From: a bacterium
GTDB lineage: Bacteria > UBP14 > UBA6098 > B30-G16
Assembly: GCA_027007865.1 (NCBI GenBank)
Contig: JALTEE010000376.1
Location: forward strand, 1-6,364
Direction: 5' to 3'
Length of the DNA: 6,364 bases
Shown here: positions 6,308-6,364 of the stretch, piece by piece
Layout: every line of letters starts with the position of its first letter
Numbering within the stretch: position 1 is the stretch's first letter
Notes under the pieces: model-generated
The model's input: the letters and a program-made list of their open reading frames with translations, nothing else
The model's database searches: none
Told to the model about the DNA's origin: nothing
Translations under genes and position numbers: made by a program

Positions 6308-6364
6308 CTCCTTTCTCCCCAAGGAGAAAGGAGGATTACCTTCCCCCTTTGGGAGAAGGTGTCC
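6308..6364. repeat. Palindromic repeat pair (REP-like), truncated by the window end
   Basis: The first unit is a perfect 11-bp stem: CTCCTTTCTCC (6308-6318), loop CCAA, GGAGAAAGGAG (6323-6333). After four bases comes a second stem: ACCTTCCCCC (6338-6347), loop TTT, GGGAGAAGGT (6351-6360), 9 of 10 pairs with one C-A mismatch. The two units are similar (CCTTTCTCCCC versus CCTTCCCCC left arms), so arms can also cross-pair. The GGGAGAAGGTG ending resembles widespread intergenic repeats that continue past this point. Lack of a T run argues against a terminator; tandem spaced palindromes suggest a REP/BIME-like or MITE-end element. Confidence 0.6.

Larger units (their letters stand above)
6045..6364. 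other. 320-base non-coding region after the transglutaminase-like pair
   Basis: I see no supported gene here. From left to right it holds an 8-bp hairpin right after the stop codon, the short palindrome AAAGACTTGTCTTT (6098-6111), an inverted pair TTCTTGT/ACAAGAA (6137-6143 and 6161-6167), a degraded ATTCCC-type repeat, an AT-rich stretch (about 6195-6225), a pyrimidine-rich run (27 of 30 bases at 6291-6320) and a palindromic repeat pair reaching the window end. None of the hairpins is followed by a T run, so I do not call a rho-independent terminator. Confidence 0.6.

Overview
This 6.4 kb window comes from a bacterium of moderate to low GC content. It carries four co-directional (+ strand) protein genes and no RNA genes, CRISPR arrays, transposases or phage genes that I can see. 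The second half encodes a lipoprotein with an N-terminal lipobox and a second exported protein, which points to a diderm (Gram-negative type) organism. The split glycine decarboxylase gene (gcvPA) and the DUF3857/transglutaminase proteins fit a lineage near Bacteroidota, Fibrobacterota, Cloacimonadota or related candidate phyla. That placement is inference from gene content only.

Layout: 1-356 is the 3' part of gcvH (lipoyl carrier of the glycine cleavage system). After a 239-base gap comes gcvPA (602-1954), the alpha subunit of the two-subunit P-protein. The beta subunit gene gcvPB, which often follows it directly, is not here. Instead come two paralogous exported proteins of the DUF3857 plus transglutaminase-like architecture, at 2049-4055 and 4143-6044. 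The last 320 bases (6045-6364) are non-coding and hold inverted repeats, ending in a palindromic repeat cluster that runs off the window.

The most interesting point is the contrast between the two paralogues. The first is a predicted lipoprotein with an intact Cys-His-Asp transglutaminase/protease triad (C352, H392, D408). The second has a type I signal peptide, Ser at the Cys position (S324), Arg at the His position (R365), only the Asp kept (D380), and no cysteine anywhere. It looks like a secreted pseudoenzyme next to its probably active partner. The glycine cleavage genes and the transglutaminase-like pair have no known functional link, so their adjacency may be only positional.

Each of the three intact genes is preceded by short A-rich direct repeats that end at or just before the Shine-Dalgarno sequence. 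Two of these leaders share an identical 12-mer. In the last gene the repeat supplies an in-frame TTG that can mislead start prediction.
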